DNA from: DATAXI01 sp963756185
GTDB taxonomy: Bacteria > Verrucomicrobiota > Verrucomicrobiia > Chthoniobacterales > Chthoniobacteraceae
DNA length: 64,000 nucleotides
Direction: 5' to 3'
Assembly (NCBI GenBank): GCA_963756185.1
Contig: CAVWMS010000005.1
Location: 1-64,000, forward strand
The notes below the pieces were generated by a model. The model saw only the letters and a list, made by a program, of their open reading frames with translations, was not told the DNA's origin and did not search any database. A program made the position numbers and the translations under genes. Below are positions 45,060 through 53,883 of this stretch, in pieces; within the stretch, counting starts at the first letter, position 1; each line of letters opens with the position of its first letter.

Positions 45060-45374
45060 TCAATGCGATCGAATAATGTAAGCGATGCCAATCCCCCAGA
45101 GAACCCATATCACCATAACGGCAAGCCCCGAAACGACGCCGACGAGGTAACGATGCCAACGGAGCCCTCGAACAAAAGGAAACCGAAATGCCAGAAAGGT
45201 GAATGTAGCGTAAACAAGCGATAGAAAAACGCAAAAACCGATACCCAAATCGCCCGAGTCCGTATCGGCCATCATCATCCAGCCGAACGCGAGAATCCAA
45301 AAAATCAAAGCCGCTCCGAACCAATAAGCAATTTTAGGCCAAAAAGTGAAGGACTTCACGAAAAATGGGGTCAA
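45060..45374 (-). CDS. Small membrane protein, paralogue 2
   Basis: A 104-residue membrane protein with three helices, the tandem paralogue of the gene at 44692. The shared pattern is a short luminal DSxDxG loop, then PF-x4-RW-x-R between helices. The start is given as TTG at 45374, but that codon lies in a 24-base repeat (45367-45390), so translation may begin at an internal GTG. The six-base gap to the paralogue suggests one transcript. Confidence 0.6.
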   Translation of the reverse strand: MTPFFVKSFTFWPKIAYWFGAALIFWILAFGWMMMADTDSGDLGIGFCVFLSLVYATFTFLAFRFPFVRGLRWHRYLVGVVSGLAVMVIWVLWGIGIAYIIRSH

Positions 45375-45390
45375 CTCTTGAGACTTGACA
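45367..45390 (-). repeat. 24-base repeat TGTCAAG...GAGTTGACCCC, copy 1
   Basis: On the minus strand TGTCAAGTCTCAAGAGTTGA continues with CCCC. It differs in one base from 53586-53609 on the plus strand. Contains the imperfect palindrome TCAAGTCTCAAGAGTTGA. Confidence 0.75.
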
Positions 45391-45559
45391 ACTGGGAATT
45401 GAGCTCGGTATGGAAGCGCAGGATTCGATCAGCAGTGGCGGACCTGCCGGCCGCCTGGACCTGAAGCCGTTTGAGCGCGTGGATGATGTCACCGCCACCT
45501 CCATAGCTCATTTCGCGGGCCAAGTCCACCCGCCACGAAGAGGACGAGGTCTTTGGCAT
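45371..45559 (-). CDS. Short ORF of unknown status
   Basis: A 62-residue frame ending LRFHTELNSQLSSLKS, polar and probably helical in its second half. It overlaps the 24-base repeat at its end. On the other strand a protein-like stretch (VFGIPALYDIRPKLEPYRND) runs to a stop at about 45656. Neither is recognised; at least one is likely debris of a lost gene. Confidence 0.2.
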   Translation of the reverse strand: MPKTSSSSWRVDLAREMSYGGGGDIIHALKRLQVQAAGRSATADRILRFHTELNSQLSSLKS

Positions 45560-45713
45560 TCCCGCCCTCTATGACATTCGCCCGAAGCTCGAGCCATATC
45601 GGAACGACTATCTGAATGTTTCAAGCCGCGAGGCCGTCATGCCCGTGCAAACTTAGCATGCCTGGTATTTTTCGGAGTTTGGTTATCGCCTGGCGCCGGA
45701 GTAACTCCATTTT

Positions 45714-47930
45714 TTACCAACGCCCATCCTTGGCCGGCTGGCCGGCCTGTCCGTGCTGGCGTTGAGCCAGCGCGCTGCCTAGATTATTTTGGGCCTCCGT
45801 GTAATTGGGATTGATTTGCAGCGCGGCACGATACTCCGAGATGGCTTCGTCGACGTGCCCACCCCGTAAAAGCGCATTGCCAAGGTCATTGTGAGTCCGC
45901 GCGTCGCGGGGATCGAGCTGCACGGCTTGCCGGTATTCGGAGATGCTTGCATCAATAGCGCCTTCCTGGAAGAGCGCGGCACCAAGATTGGAATGGGCCG
46001 CCGCGTAAGCGGGGTTTATCTCAAAGGCCGCGCGATACTCGGGTATAGCCTCGTTCAGGTGGCCCTTCCGGGAGAGCGCATTGCCAAGGTCATTGTGGGC
46101 TTCCGCAAACTCCGGATTGAGTTGCAGCGACCGGCGATACTCCGCAATCGCCTCATTGAGGCGCCCCTTCTGGTAAAGGGCGATGCCAAGATCATTGTGA
46201 GCCTGAGCGCTGCGGGAATCCAACTGCAAGGCCTGCCGGTACTCGGCGATGCTCTCGTCGATGCTACCCTCCCGGAAAAGGGCAGCGCCGAGGTTCGTAT
46301 GCACCTCCGCGTAATCGGGGTTTATCGCAAGCGCCGCGCGATACTCTGCAATGGCCTCGTTGATGCGGCCCTCCCGGGAGAGCGCATCGCCAAGGTTGCC
46401 GTGGGCTTCCGCGGAAGCCGGGTTGAGCCGCAGGGCCTGGCGATACTCCGCAATCGCCTCATCGATGCGCCCCTTCTGATAAAGGGCAATGCCAAGGTCG
46501 ATGTGAGCCTCGGCATAATTGGGATCAATCTGCAACGCGGCACGGTAGAGCAGGATGGCTTGGTCGGTAAGCCCCTGCAGCAGCAGGCGATTGCCAAACG
46601 CATCAACCGCTACCGGAGAATCGGTTTGTCGATACAGCGAAATGGCTTCATCCGTGCGCCCCTGCCGCAACAATTCTTCTGCAAGGCCGTTGTAAGCAAG
46701 AAGGTTGTCCTTGGTACAATCAAGGGCATGCGTCCACAGAGTTTCGCTGTTTCGCCAATAACCGGTTTGATGCCAGCAGGCGGCAAGCAGGGCGCACAAT
46801 ATAGCCGCAGCCGCCGTGCCTAATATCGCGCGGCCGTGCCGCCATCGCCGCAACCAATCGGCGGCGGCCCACGTTACCGCGATGCAAAGGCCGACCTGCG
46901 GCAGATAAGTGTAGCGGTCCGCGTATGCCTGATTGCCCGTTTGCATGACTCCGGCGACCGGCACGAGCATCCCGAGGTACCAAAGCCATCCCATTGCGAG
47001 ATACGGATAGCTGCGCCGTAAAAACCACGCGCCCGCTGTCAACGCCGCAAGAACCAGGATCGCGTCGAGCACCTCCCAGGGCGGCGGTCCATCCTGGGGC
47101 AGCGGATACAGCGCCGCCAGATTGGCCGGATAAATCAACTTCCCGAGGTAGGCAACATAGGCAATCGGCGCATCGGCCGGGTAACTCGAAGTCGGAGCGC
47201 TCCCTGCCTTCAACGCAACAACGGTGGCAATGCTGGAAAGTGCGCAGAGCCCAAAGAGAGGCAACTTTTCCCACAGCAAGGGGCCGAACTCCCGGGGCGA
47301 CTTCAATCGGCCCAGCGGCCAGTAGTCCAGAAGCAGAAGCACACCTGGGGTGGTTACCAGCATCGGCTTGCTCATCAGCCCCAGCGCAAACCAAAGCAGC
47401 ATCATTGCGTAACTGACCTTCCGCCGCGGTCCTCGCGCATATCTTGCGTACGCCCACAGCGTCAGCATGAAGAAAACGCCGCTCAACACATCCTTGCATT
47501 CCGCGATCCATGCCACCGACTCCGCCCGAAGCGGATGGATCGCAAACACCGCCGCGACAAACCCGCTGCGCCAAAGTGCGCCGGTCATTTCCAAAAGCAG
47601 AAGGAAGAGCAGCACCACCACGACAGCGTGCAGCAGCACGTTGACAAGATGGTATCCGCCCGGCGATTTCCCGAAAAACCCGGCTTCCGCCATAAAGAGC
47701 ATCACCGTCAGCGGATGCCAATGCCCGGACACCACGTGGGTGAACGCCCATTCGATGTTCGGGAGCGACAGGCCCTTTAGAATGATCGGATTATTATAGA
47801 CGTAATCCGGATCGTCCCGGTTGATGAACCCAAATTCCGCGGTCTGCCCGAATACGGCGAAGACGAGAACAACGAGAGCGAGAGAGATGGCGGCAACTTT
47901 CCATCTTGGCTGCGAAGGATTGCCGGTCAT
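45714..47930 (-). CDS. Multispanning membrane protein with C-terminal TPR array (TMTC/PMT-like)
   Basis: About 738 residues from the ATG at 47930. The first 410 are a membrane domain with about ten helices of the mannosyltransferase type: FINRDDPDYVYNNPIILKGL with an acidic pair in the first outer loop, SGHWHPLTVMLFMAEAGFFG, HLVNVLLHAVVVVLLFLLLL, AIHPLRAESVAWIAECKDVL and YADRYTYLPQVGLCIAVTWA. The rest is about eight 34-residue TPR units with the repeated pattern EAHNDLGNALSRKGHLNEAI. Proteins of this shape occur widely in Verrucomicrobia and Planctomycetes and resemble eukaryotic TMTC O-mannosyltransferases; transferase activity is an inference. Start upstream at 47996 is possible but adds residues without clear character. 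Confidence 0.85.
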   Translation of the reverse strand: MTGNPSQPRWKVAAISLALVVLVFAVFGQTAEFGFINRDDPDYVYNNPIILKGLSLPNIEWAFTHVVSGHWHPLTVMLFMAEAGFFGKSPGGYHLVNVLLHAVVVVLLFLLLLEMTGALWRSGFVAAVFAIHPLRAESVAWIAECKDVLSGVFFMLTLWAYARYARGPRRKVSYAMMLLWFALGLMSKPMLVTTPGVLLLLDYWPLGRLKSPREFGPLLWEKLPLFGLCALSSIATVVALKAGSAPTSSYPADAPIAYVAYLGKLIYPANLAALYPLPQDGPPPWEVLDAILVLAALTAGAWFLRRSYPYLAMGWLWYLGMLVPVAGVMQTGNQAYADRYTYLPQVGLCIAVTWAAADWLRRWRHGRAILGTAAAAILCALLAACWHQTGYWRNSETLWTHALDCTKDNLLAYNGLAEELLRQGRTDEAISLYRQTDSPVAVDAFGNRLLLQGLTDQAILLYRAALQIDPNYAEAHIDLGIALYQKGRIDEAIAEYRQALRLNPASAEAHGNLGDALSREGRINEAIAEYRAALAINPDYAEVHTNLGAALFREGSIDESIAEYRQALQLDSRSAQAHNDLGIALYQKGRLNEAIAEYRRSLQLNPEFAEAHNDLGNALSRKGHLNEAIPEYRAAFEINPAYAAAHSNLGAALFQEGAIDASISEYRQAVQLDPRDARTHNDLGNALLRGGHVDEAISEYRAALQINPNYTEAQNNLGSALAQRQHGQAGQPAKDGRW

Positions 47931-48027
47931 GCAGCGGGGATTCTGAATTCGCCAATTATCGCAGTAAAGTGGGATGTCGGGCAGTTGCTCTGCCAATCAG
48001 CAACCTCAGATCAGCAATCAGCAATAA

Positions 48028-49110
48028 TCAATAGATATCCCCAAAATGCAAATCCTCCGGGATCACCTTCGGATCGTCCAGAATCTGAATGGTCGTTGAC
48101 GGCCCCAGCGCGGCCGGCGGCGTCCACGAGCTCAACGCCCAAACCACCTTCTTATCCGGTGTCACCTCGATGGCCTGTAGCGGCAGGTCCTTCGGATCGG
48201 GCGGCATGCCTTCCCATTGGTTGAACCAGTTATTGAATAACGTATTGCCGTTCGGCAGCCGCGTCGCCGTCTGCGTGTTCCAAAATCGGTACTTCGGCGC
48301 GTCCGCCTGGGTGAATTGCCACACAATCTCCCCCTTCGGATTCACCTCCCATAGTTCCCCGCTCGTACTTACCACCAAGGTGTTCCCGTTCTTCAACCGC
48401 TGCGCCGACCACGGGCCGTGCCCCGGCGTCTTCCACGACCAGAGGATGTTCCCTTTCTCGTCGTACTCACGCACTTCCCCCATATCCATGTGCGCCACCA
48501 GCAGCGTGCCCGCCGGCGTCAGCCGCGCATGGCGGAATTGCGTGTGGACCCTCTGGAGGTTGCCCACCTCGAGCGGCAAGTGCAGTTCCGTCTTCCCCGT
48601 GACGATATTGACCACGAATACCGCCGGCTCCGGGCCGTTTTGCACATAGAGTACGCGGTCGCGGCCGATCGGCTGGACCGTGTGGATTTGCGTGCCGGCC
48701 GGCGCGGCGTAATTCCACACGACCCCGCCGTCCGGCGCGATCTCGGTGACCCCGCCCATGTGGGCGAAGAGGATATTGCTGTTCGAGAGCAAAACCGCGT
48801 CGCTCAATTCCGGCTTGCCCCCAGGCACATGGTAGGACCAGACAATCTTCCCCTTCCGGACGATATACATATCCTCCGTCTTGGCCTCGCCCGCGTAGAA
48901 GAAATCATGCTGCGCCAGCCCCTTTCCAGGCAGCACCGCCGGCGCGAGCGGGCCCGGCGTGGGTGTGGGCGTCGCTTTCGGTGTTTTGGCAGCCGTGGCC
49001 GATGGCGACGCGCCCGCGCCCGGGGGTGATTGCACGGGGGTGGGATCGGCGGCCAATGCACGGCATGCGGCGGCAAAGGACGCGATCAGAACAATCGGGA
49101 TCTTGTTCAT
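48028..49110 (-). CDS. Secreted beta-propeller protein (PQQ/arylsulfotransferase-like)
   Basis: A 360-residue exported protein. A signal peptide (MNKIPIVLIASFAAACRALA) is followed by a Pro/Thr-rich linker, then a propeller made of repeated short blades: KGKIVWSYHVPGGKPELSDA, DGGVVWNYAAPAGTQIHTVQ, KGNILWSWKTPGHGPWSAQR and KGEIVWQFTQADAPKYRF. The pattern G-x-I/V-V/L-W is that of PQQ-like or arylsulfotransferase propellers. No catalytic residue can be named. A fragment of its 3' end is present at 44585. Confidence 0.83.
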   Translation of the reverse strand: MNKIPIVLIASFAAACRALAADPTPVQSPPGAGASPSATAAKTPKATPTPTPGPLAPAVLPGKGLAQHDFFYAGEAKTEDMYIVRKGKIVWSYHVPGGKPELSDAVLLSNSNILFAHMGGVTEIAPDGGVVWNYAAPAGTQIHTVQPIGRDRVLYVQNGPEPAVFVVNIVTGKTELHLPLEVGNLQRVHTQFRHARLTPAGTLLVAHMDMGEVREYDEKGNILWSWKTPGHGPWSAQRLKNGNTLVVSTSGELWEVNPKGEIVWQFTQADAPKYRFWNTQTATRLPNGNTLFNNWFNQWEGMPPDPKDLPLQAIEVTPDKKVVWALSSWTPPAALGPSTTIQILDDPKVIPEDLHFGDIY

Positions 49111-49249
49111 GACGGCGGGGGATCTTTCTGGGTGATTTGGGTACTTTGGGGTTCCAACAATGAAGCCGGATCGGCGGGGCCGTAAAGGGAATTTAACCCG
49201 CTGATTCCGTTACCCTAAGAAACCCCACTCCCAAACCTGCCCCGCCGGG

Positions 49250-49852
49250 CTAATCACTCAACTCGACGTTCCAATAGGCCACATCCACGAAATGCTTCCA
49301 GCTTTCGTGGTGATTGCCTCCAAACGTCAAATGCAGGAATGGCCGCCAGCGCGGGCGCTCCGGCTTGCGCACCAGGCGCATGCCCGCCTCGTGCGGCAGC
49401 CGGTTGCCCTTTCGCGTATTGCACGGGATGCACGAGCAAACGATGTTCTCCCACGTGGTCATGCCGCCGCGGTCCCGCGGGATGACATGGTCCAGGTTCA
49501 ACTCCTTGCGGTCGAACACGACGCCGCAGTATTGGCACGTGTTCTTGTCCCGCTCGAATACGTTGTGCCGCGTGAATTTCACTTCCTTCGCCGGCAGCCG
49601 GTCGAACATCAGCAGCACGATGACCCGCGGGATGCGGATGCGGAATGAAATCGTGTGCACCATTTCCAATTCGGGCTCCCGCTGGGAAAATTCCCGCCAG
49701 CTCGAAAAATCGTGGGTCAGGAAATTGTTGTTCCCATCCGCGTAAACCACCTGGGCATGCCCCTGGCAAAGGAGGCTGAAGGCACGGCGGACGCTGCACA
49801 CGTTAACCGCCTGCCACAACCTGTTCAAAACCAGTACTTGACGGTCCAGCAT
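49250..49852 (-). CDS. HNH endonuclease family protein
   Basis: A 200-residue protein with a DNA-associated nuclease motif: zinc pairs NTCQYCG and CIPCNTRKGN around the HNH core LDHVIPRDRGG and WENIV. The N-terminal RQVLVLNRLWQAVNVCSVRR AFSLL is a region found in many stand-alone HNH proteins of Planctomycetes and Verrucomicrobia. The role is unknown; they are usually solitary chromosomal genes. ATG 49852 is preferred over a GTG at 49885. Confidence 0.88.
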   Translation of the reverse strand: MLDRQVLVLNRLWQAVNVCSVRRAFSLLCQGHAQVVYADGNNNFLTHDFSSWREFSQREPELEMVHTISFRIRIPRVIVLLMFDRLPAKEVKFTRHNVFERDKNTCQYCGVVFDRKELNLDHVIPRDRGGMTTWENIVCSCIPCNTRKGNRLPHEAGMRLVRKPERPRWRPFLHLTFGGNHHESWKHFVDVAYWNVELSD

Positions 49853-49994
49853 GGGCGTGGGGAAAGTTTGCGCGGAAGCTAGCACCGGTTCTCGGAGCTT
49901 GTCAACGAGGGCAAAGCGGCTCCCGGGAGGCGTTTCCGGGGGCGAAAGGGGCTAAAAATGCGCGATTTTTCGCGGTTTTTTGGGCCTTTTGGGG

Positions 49995-50726
49995 CTAGTT
50001 TTGTGCCGGGGAAGCGGCGGTTGGGGGCTTTATGAGGTATTGGAGATTGCGGATTTTGACCTCGTTTCGGGTCGAGCCCTTCCGGGAATAAACGCCGACC
50101 TTGAAGTAAAACGAGCCTTCCTGCCGGCCGACGACCTTGTCGTCGGCCAGCTTGCCGTCGACGTAGACCTTGACGGCCCCGGGGCCGGTGGCGTCCGGGT
50201 CGTGGATGATGGTCCAGTTGAACCACTTACTGTTCATGTTCTGGGCGATGACATCGTGGTTGCGCAGGTCGGTAATGGTGCCGCTGGGATCGACAATGAT
50301 CATCGCCATGGGGCCGGTGCCGAAGACCTGGCTGATGGTCGCGAAGGTGCCGGGAACGATGAACATATCGCAGTCCATCATGTGCAAGCCGCTGCCGGGC
50401 TTGTAGTTGGGGTCGATGATGCGGATTTCGGTGCGCGGCTCGGTTTTGTTGGGCGGTGGGGCGTGGGGCTTGTCGGTGCCGAGGCACCAGAGGTCATGGG
50501 TATCGGTCGCCTTGTCGTAGGAGTAGCGCTGCGCGAGATCGAGGTCGTAGGGATGCTGGACCTCGATGTTGAGCTTCTGCTTCACGAAGCCGGCGTGCAG
50601 GGCGTCCGCGGGCCGGGAGCCGGCGGGGGAAGCGCCGGGGAAGGCGGAGGAAAACGAGTCCGTATCGGAGGCGGCAAAAACGGAGGTGGAAAGAAGGAGG
50701 GCGACCAGGATGGGGGATAATCTCAT
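49995..50726 (-). CDS. Secreted PL7-like (alginate lyase 2 superfamily) protein
   Basis: A 243-residue exported protein. The signal peptide is MRLSPILVALLLSTSVFAA. Three segments recall alginate lyases of family PL7: EPRTEIRI (for RTELR), TISQVFG (for QIH), and YFKVGVYSRKG (for YFKAGVY). The QIH motif is altered to QVF, losing the catalytic His, so a binding or changed catalytic role is possible. The start at 50726 is chosen for the signal peptide; a longer frame upstream has no ribosome site. Confidence 0.6.
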   Translation of the reverse strand: MRLSPILVALLLSTSVFAASDTDSFSSAFPGASPAGSRPADALHAGFVKQKLNIEVQHPYDLDLAQRYSYDKATDTHDLWCLGTDKPHAPPPNKTEPRTEIRIIDPNYKPGSGLHMMDCDMFIVPGTFATISQVFGTGPMAMIIVDPSGTITDLRNHDVIAQNMNSKWFNWTIIHDPDATGPGAVKVYVDGKLADDKVVGRQEGSFYFKVGVYSRKGSTRNEVKIRNLQYLIKPPTAASPAQN

Positions 50727-50893
50727 TTTCGGGGGAAGAGGGGCGCCAACGGCACGGCGCGAAGGGGATATGATGGGCAGAAAGGTGCCGAAAACGGGCC
50801 GGTTGTCAATAATTGGGGGCCTTATTGGGAATCGGTTGCGAAGGGCCTGTACTTGGTATAAAGTATTTACCCCCGCCAAAAAAGCCCTGATCC

Positions 50894-53515
50894 ATGCGGC
50901 AGCTTCTCATCACCATATCGCTGGCTTTGCTGGCCGTGTGCGTATCGCAACGCGCGTTTAGCCAATCAGCCGACACCTCCGATCTCTTCCTCGACGCCTA
51001 CATGGCGAACGAAGCAGGGCAGCAGCTCGAGACAGCCGGCAGCACGCAGCAGGCGCTCGAGAAATACCGTTACGCGGCGAGCCTGCTCGACCAGATCACG
51101 CGGGACGATCCGCAGTGGCAGCCGATCGTCGTCACCTACCGCAAGAAGAAAGTCAGCGAGAACATCACGCGGCTGGAGCAATTATTGGGGCCCAGCGGCG
51201 CCTCGCCGGAGAACTCGCCCATTGAAGGGGCGCTTCCGCAAAAGGAGGAAAATCCCGATCTGGGGCAGCAGCCGCCCGGGCCGACGGCTCCAGTTGCTCC
51301 GATTGGCGCGCCGACAGCCAGCCAGCAGGTGCGCGATGAATTGGACGAGTTGAAGAGCGATCTGCGCGCCTCGCAGGAAAAGCTGAAGCAGGTTGAGAGC
51401 GAGAAGGAGGAAATGGCCGCCAAGCTCGACAACACCTTGAAGGAACTTGACCGCTCGAAGGTGAGCGAGGCGGAACTCGATGGCGAATTAAAGCAGGCCC
51501 AGGACGCCTACCAGAATGCCGAAGCCGACCATTCCGCGACGGCGGGCGGACCGGCGCAAAAGCAATTGCTCGCGAGGATTTCCCAACTCGAGCAGGCGCT
51601 CAAGGACACGGAGGCCGACCGGGACGCAGCCAACGCGCAGGATGAAGAGGATGTCCGGCGGGCCGAGAAAGCGAGCGAAACGGCGGAAGCGTCGCTGAAG
51701 GCGCAACTCAAGCAAGCGCAGCAAGAGGCTGCAACCCACGGCGGGCAGGCGAACGCGCCGAAGGATCTTTTGGCGAAAATCTCACAACTCCAGCAGGCGC
51801 TCGACAACGCCGAGGCCGACCGTGACGCGGCGGACGCGCAGGCAGCCGAGGATGCGCGGCGCGCGGCCATCGCCCACCAGGCGATCGCCGCGGCGACGAA
51901 GCAACTGGCCGAGGCAAACGCGCACAACAAGGAGATCGAAGCGAAATACGCGGATTCGACGAAGCTTGCGGCGCAACTGAACGACTCGAAAAAGCAGATC
52001 GATACGCTGAATGGGAAGCTCGAGGACGCGCAGAAGCAGATCGCCGCGGTGAAGGCCGACCGGGACCAGGTGGCGGCGCAGCGCGACCAGGCGCTGGCCG
52101 ACCTGAGCAAAGCCCGGGACGCGGAGAAACATGTCACCGAATTGCTGGCCGAGAATACCACGCTGAGCCAAAAACTGGCTGCCGACGAGAACACGATCCA
52201 CAACTTCAAATCGGACTCGCCGGAGAAGGACAAGATCATCGCCGACCTGCGCAAGCAGGTGAGCGACACGCAGGCGCAACTGGCGGCGGCGAAGCAGGAC
52301 CGGGACAACGCGCAGTCGAGCCTCAACGACCTGCAGCAGCAGTACGACACCACGAGCGCGGAGCTTGCGCAATTGAAGGCAAACAACAACGTGAGCGACG
52401 GCGAGAAGAAGACCCTCACCGACGAGAACCAATTGCTGAAGGGGATTGTCCTGCGCGAGTTGAAGCAGCAGGCGAAGCGGGACGAGGCGAAGCGGATGGT
52501 GATGACGGAGCTTTCGCAACTCCAGGTGCAGTCCGATACGCTGATGAAGAACATCGACCTGCTGGGCCAGCCGGTCGTGCAGCTCAGCGACAAGGAAAGG
52601 GCACTGTTCAAGGACCCGGAACTCAACGTCGCGGATACGGACGACCAGACGATGAGTTTCTCGTTTGCGGCGCCGAAGCAGGATTCGCCGACGCACCCGG
52701 AGGAAACGCCGCGGCCGGCGCCGGTTACGACCATCGCCGCCAACGATGACCCGCCGGGATCGCCCGCGCCCTCGCCTTCGCCTTCGGCGACTCCGATGGA
52801 GGTGGTCAAAAACATACCGGCGACCCAGCCGGGAAGTAGTTTGCCCCCGGCAATGCCCGACTCGGGTTACGACCCGACAACGTCCGAATCGATGCCCCCG
52901 TCGGGTGCGTCGACGCCGGCTGACAGTGCCTCGATGCCGCCGGATCCGACCTTACAAGTGCCGGCGGAATTGCGGGATGACGCGCGCGCTGCCAAGGACG
53001 CCTTCGACCGGCGCGACTATGTGAATGCGGAGAAGGGCTACGAGAAGATGCTGCAGAAGGCGCCGAACAACGTTTATATCCTCTCGAACCTGGGGGTCGT
53101 TTATTTCCGGAATGAGAAATGGAAGCTGGCCGAGGAATCGCTGAAGAAAGCGATTGCGGTGGCGCCGGAAGATACGTTTTCGCATTGCACGCTGGGGATC
53201 GTTTATTACCAGGAGCAGCGGTACGACGACGCGATCACGTCGCTGACGCTGGCATTGCAGATCGACCCGCATTACGCGGTGGCGCATAATTACCTTGGGA
53301 TTACGGCGAGCCAAAAAGGGTGGCAGGAGGCGGCGAAAAGGGAACTGGAGGAGGCGATCAATTGCGATCCGAATTACGCGGACGCGTATTTCAACCTTGC
53401 GGTGGTGTACGCGACGGGGCATCCGCCGGACAAGGAGATGGCGCAGAAATACTACCAGCAGGCGATCGACCACGGGGCGGAGCCGGACCCGGCGCTGGAG
53501 CAGTTGATTAAGTAG
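50894..53515 (+). CDS. Large secreted coiled-coil protein with C-terminal TPR
   Basis: An 873-residue protein: a signal peptide (MRQLLITISLALLAVCVSQR), a short TPR-like helical pair at 30-90, then a Gln/Ala/Lys/Glu-rich coiled coil at about 145-560 with near-repeat heptads (ARISQLEQALKDTEADRDAA and AKISQLQQALDNAEADRDAA), a Pro/Ser/Thr-rich linker at about 605-690, and four TPR units at the end (AKDAFDRRDYVNAEKGYEKM, NVYILSNLGVVYFRNEKWKL, CTLGIVYYQEQRYDDAITSL). Probably periplasmic, forming a rod that carries a protein-binding TPR head. It is divergent from the PL7-like gene. No precise function is known. Confidence 0.82.
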   Translation: MRQLLITISLALLAVCVSQRAFSQSADTSDLFLDAYMANEAGQQLETAGSTQQALEKYRYAASLLDQITRDDPQWQPIVVTYRKKKVSENITRLEQLLGPSGASPENSPIEGALPQKEENPDLGQQPPGPTAPVAPIGAPTASQQVRDELDELKSDLRASQEKLKQVESEKEEMAAKLDNTLKELDRSKVSEAELDGELKQAQDAYQNAEADHSATAGGPAQKQLLARISQLEQALKDTEADRDAANAQDEEDVRRAEKASETAEASLKAQLKQAQQEAATHGGQANAPKDLLAKISQLQQALDNAEADRDAADAQAAEDARRAAIAHQAIAAATKQLAEANAHNKEIEAKYADSTKLAAQLNDSKKQIDTLNGKLEDAQKQIAAVKADRDQVAAQRDQALADLSKARDAEKHVTELLAENTTLSQKLAADENTIHNFKSDSPEKDKIIADLRKQVSDTQAQLAAAKQDRDNAQSSLNDLQQQYDTTSAELAQLKANNNVSDGEKKTLTDENQLLKGIVLRELKQQAKRDEAKRMVMTELSQLQVQSDTLMKNIDLLGQPVVQLSDKERALFKDPELNVADTDDQTMSFSFAAPKQDSPTHPEETPRPAPVTTIAANDDPPGSPAPSPSPSATPMEVVKNIPATQPGSSLPPAMPDSGYDPTTSESMPPSGASTPADSASMPPDPTLQVPAELRDDARAAKDAFDRRDYVNAEKGYEKMLQKAPNNVYILSNLGVVYFRNEKWKLAEESLKKAIAVAPEDTFSHCTLGIVYYQEQRYDDAITSLTLALQIDPHYAVAHNYLGITASQKGWQEAAKRELEEAINCDPNYADAYFNLAVVYATGHPPDKEMAQKYYQQAIDHGAEPDPALEQLIK

Positions 53516-53836
53516 GGGGGATGGGGGTTTTGGGTGGTTCATTGTCGGAGGTTGTCCGATTTCCGGTCCATGGCCGTGGGCATCTTGTCAAGTTTCAAGA
53601 GTTGACCCCGTCCTTCGTTCGTTTTTTTGCTTGAGTTGGAGAAAGTCGCACGGCAGAACAATTGCGCCCGCCTCAAACTTGACTCTCCATTTCACATCAC
53701 AAGTCGGCACATGAGTTCTATGAGTGACGAGGCTTCGAAAAACGAGCGGCACCGTTCTCGAAACGAATAATCTCGCGATGAATAACGAGGGATCGCCCGT
53801 TTATTTATCAGGTGCGTGCACGATCGGCTCTGATTC
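53516..53836. other. Spacer before the IS630 element
   Basis: The 321-base gap carries a second copy of the 24-base repeat (53586-53609). The rest appears non-coding. Confidence 0.6.
53586..53609 (+). repeat. 24-base repeat TGTCAAG...GAGTTGACCCC, copy 2
   Basis: TGTCAAGTTTCAAGAGTTGA then CCCC; one base different from the copy on the opposite strand at 45367-45390. In both places the repeat is just outside a gene. Confidence 0.75.
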
Positions 53837-53863
53837 TAGAGCATTTTCTATTTAATCTGTCGC
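53837..53863 (+). repeat. IS630 left terminal inverted repeat
   Basis: TAGAGCATTTTCTATTTAAT followed by CTGTCGC; it is the exact reverse complement of 54815-54841. Confidence 0.95.
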
Positions 53864-53883
53864 AGGATGTGGTATAGTGAGGG

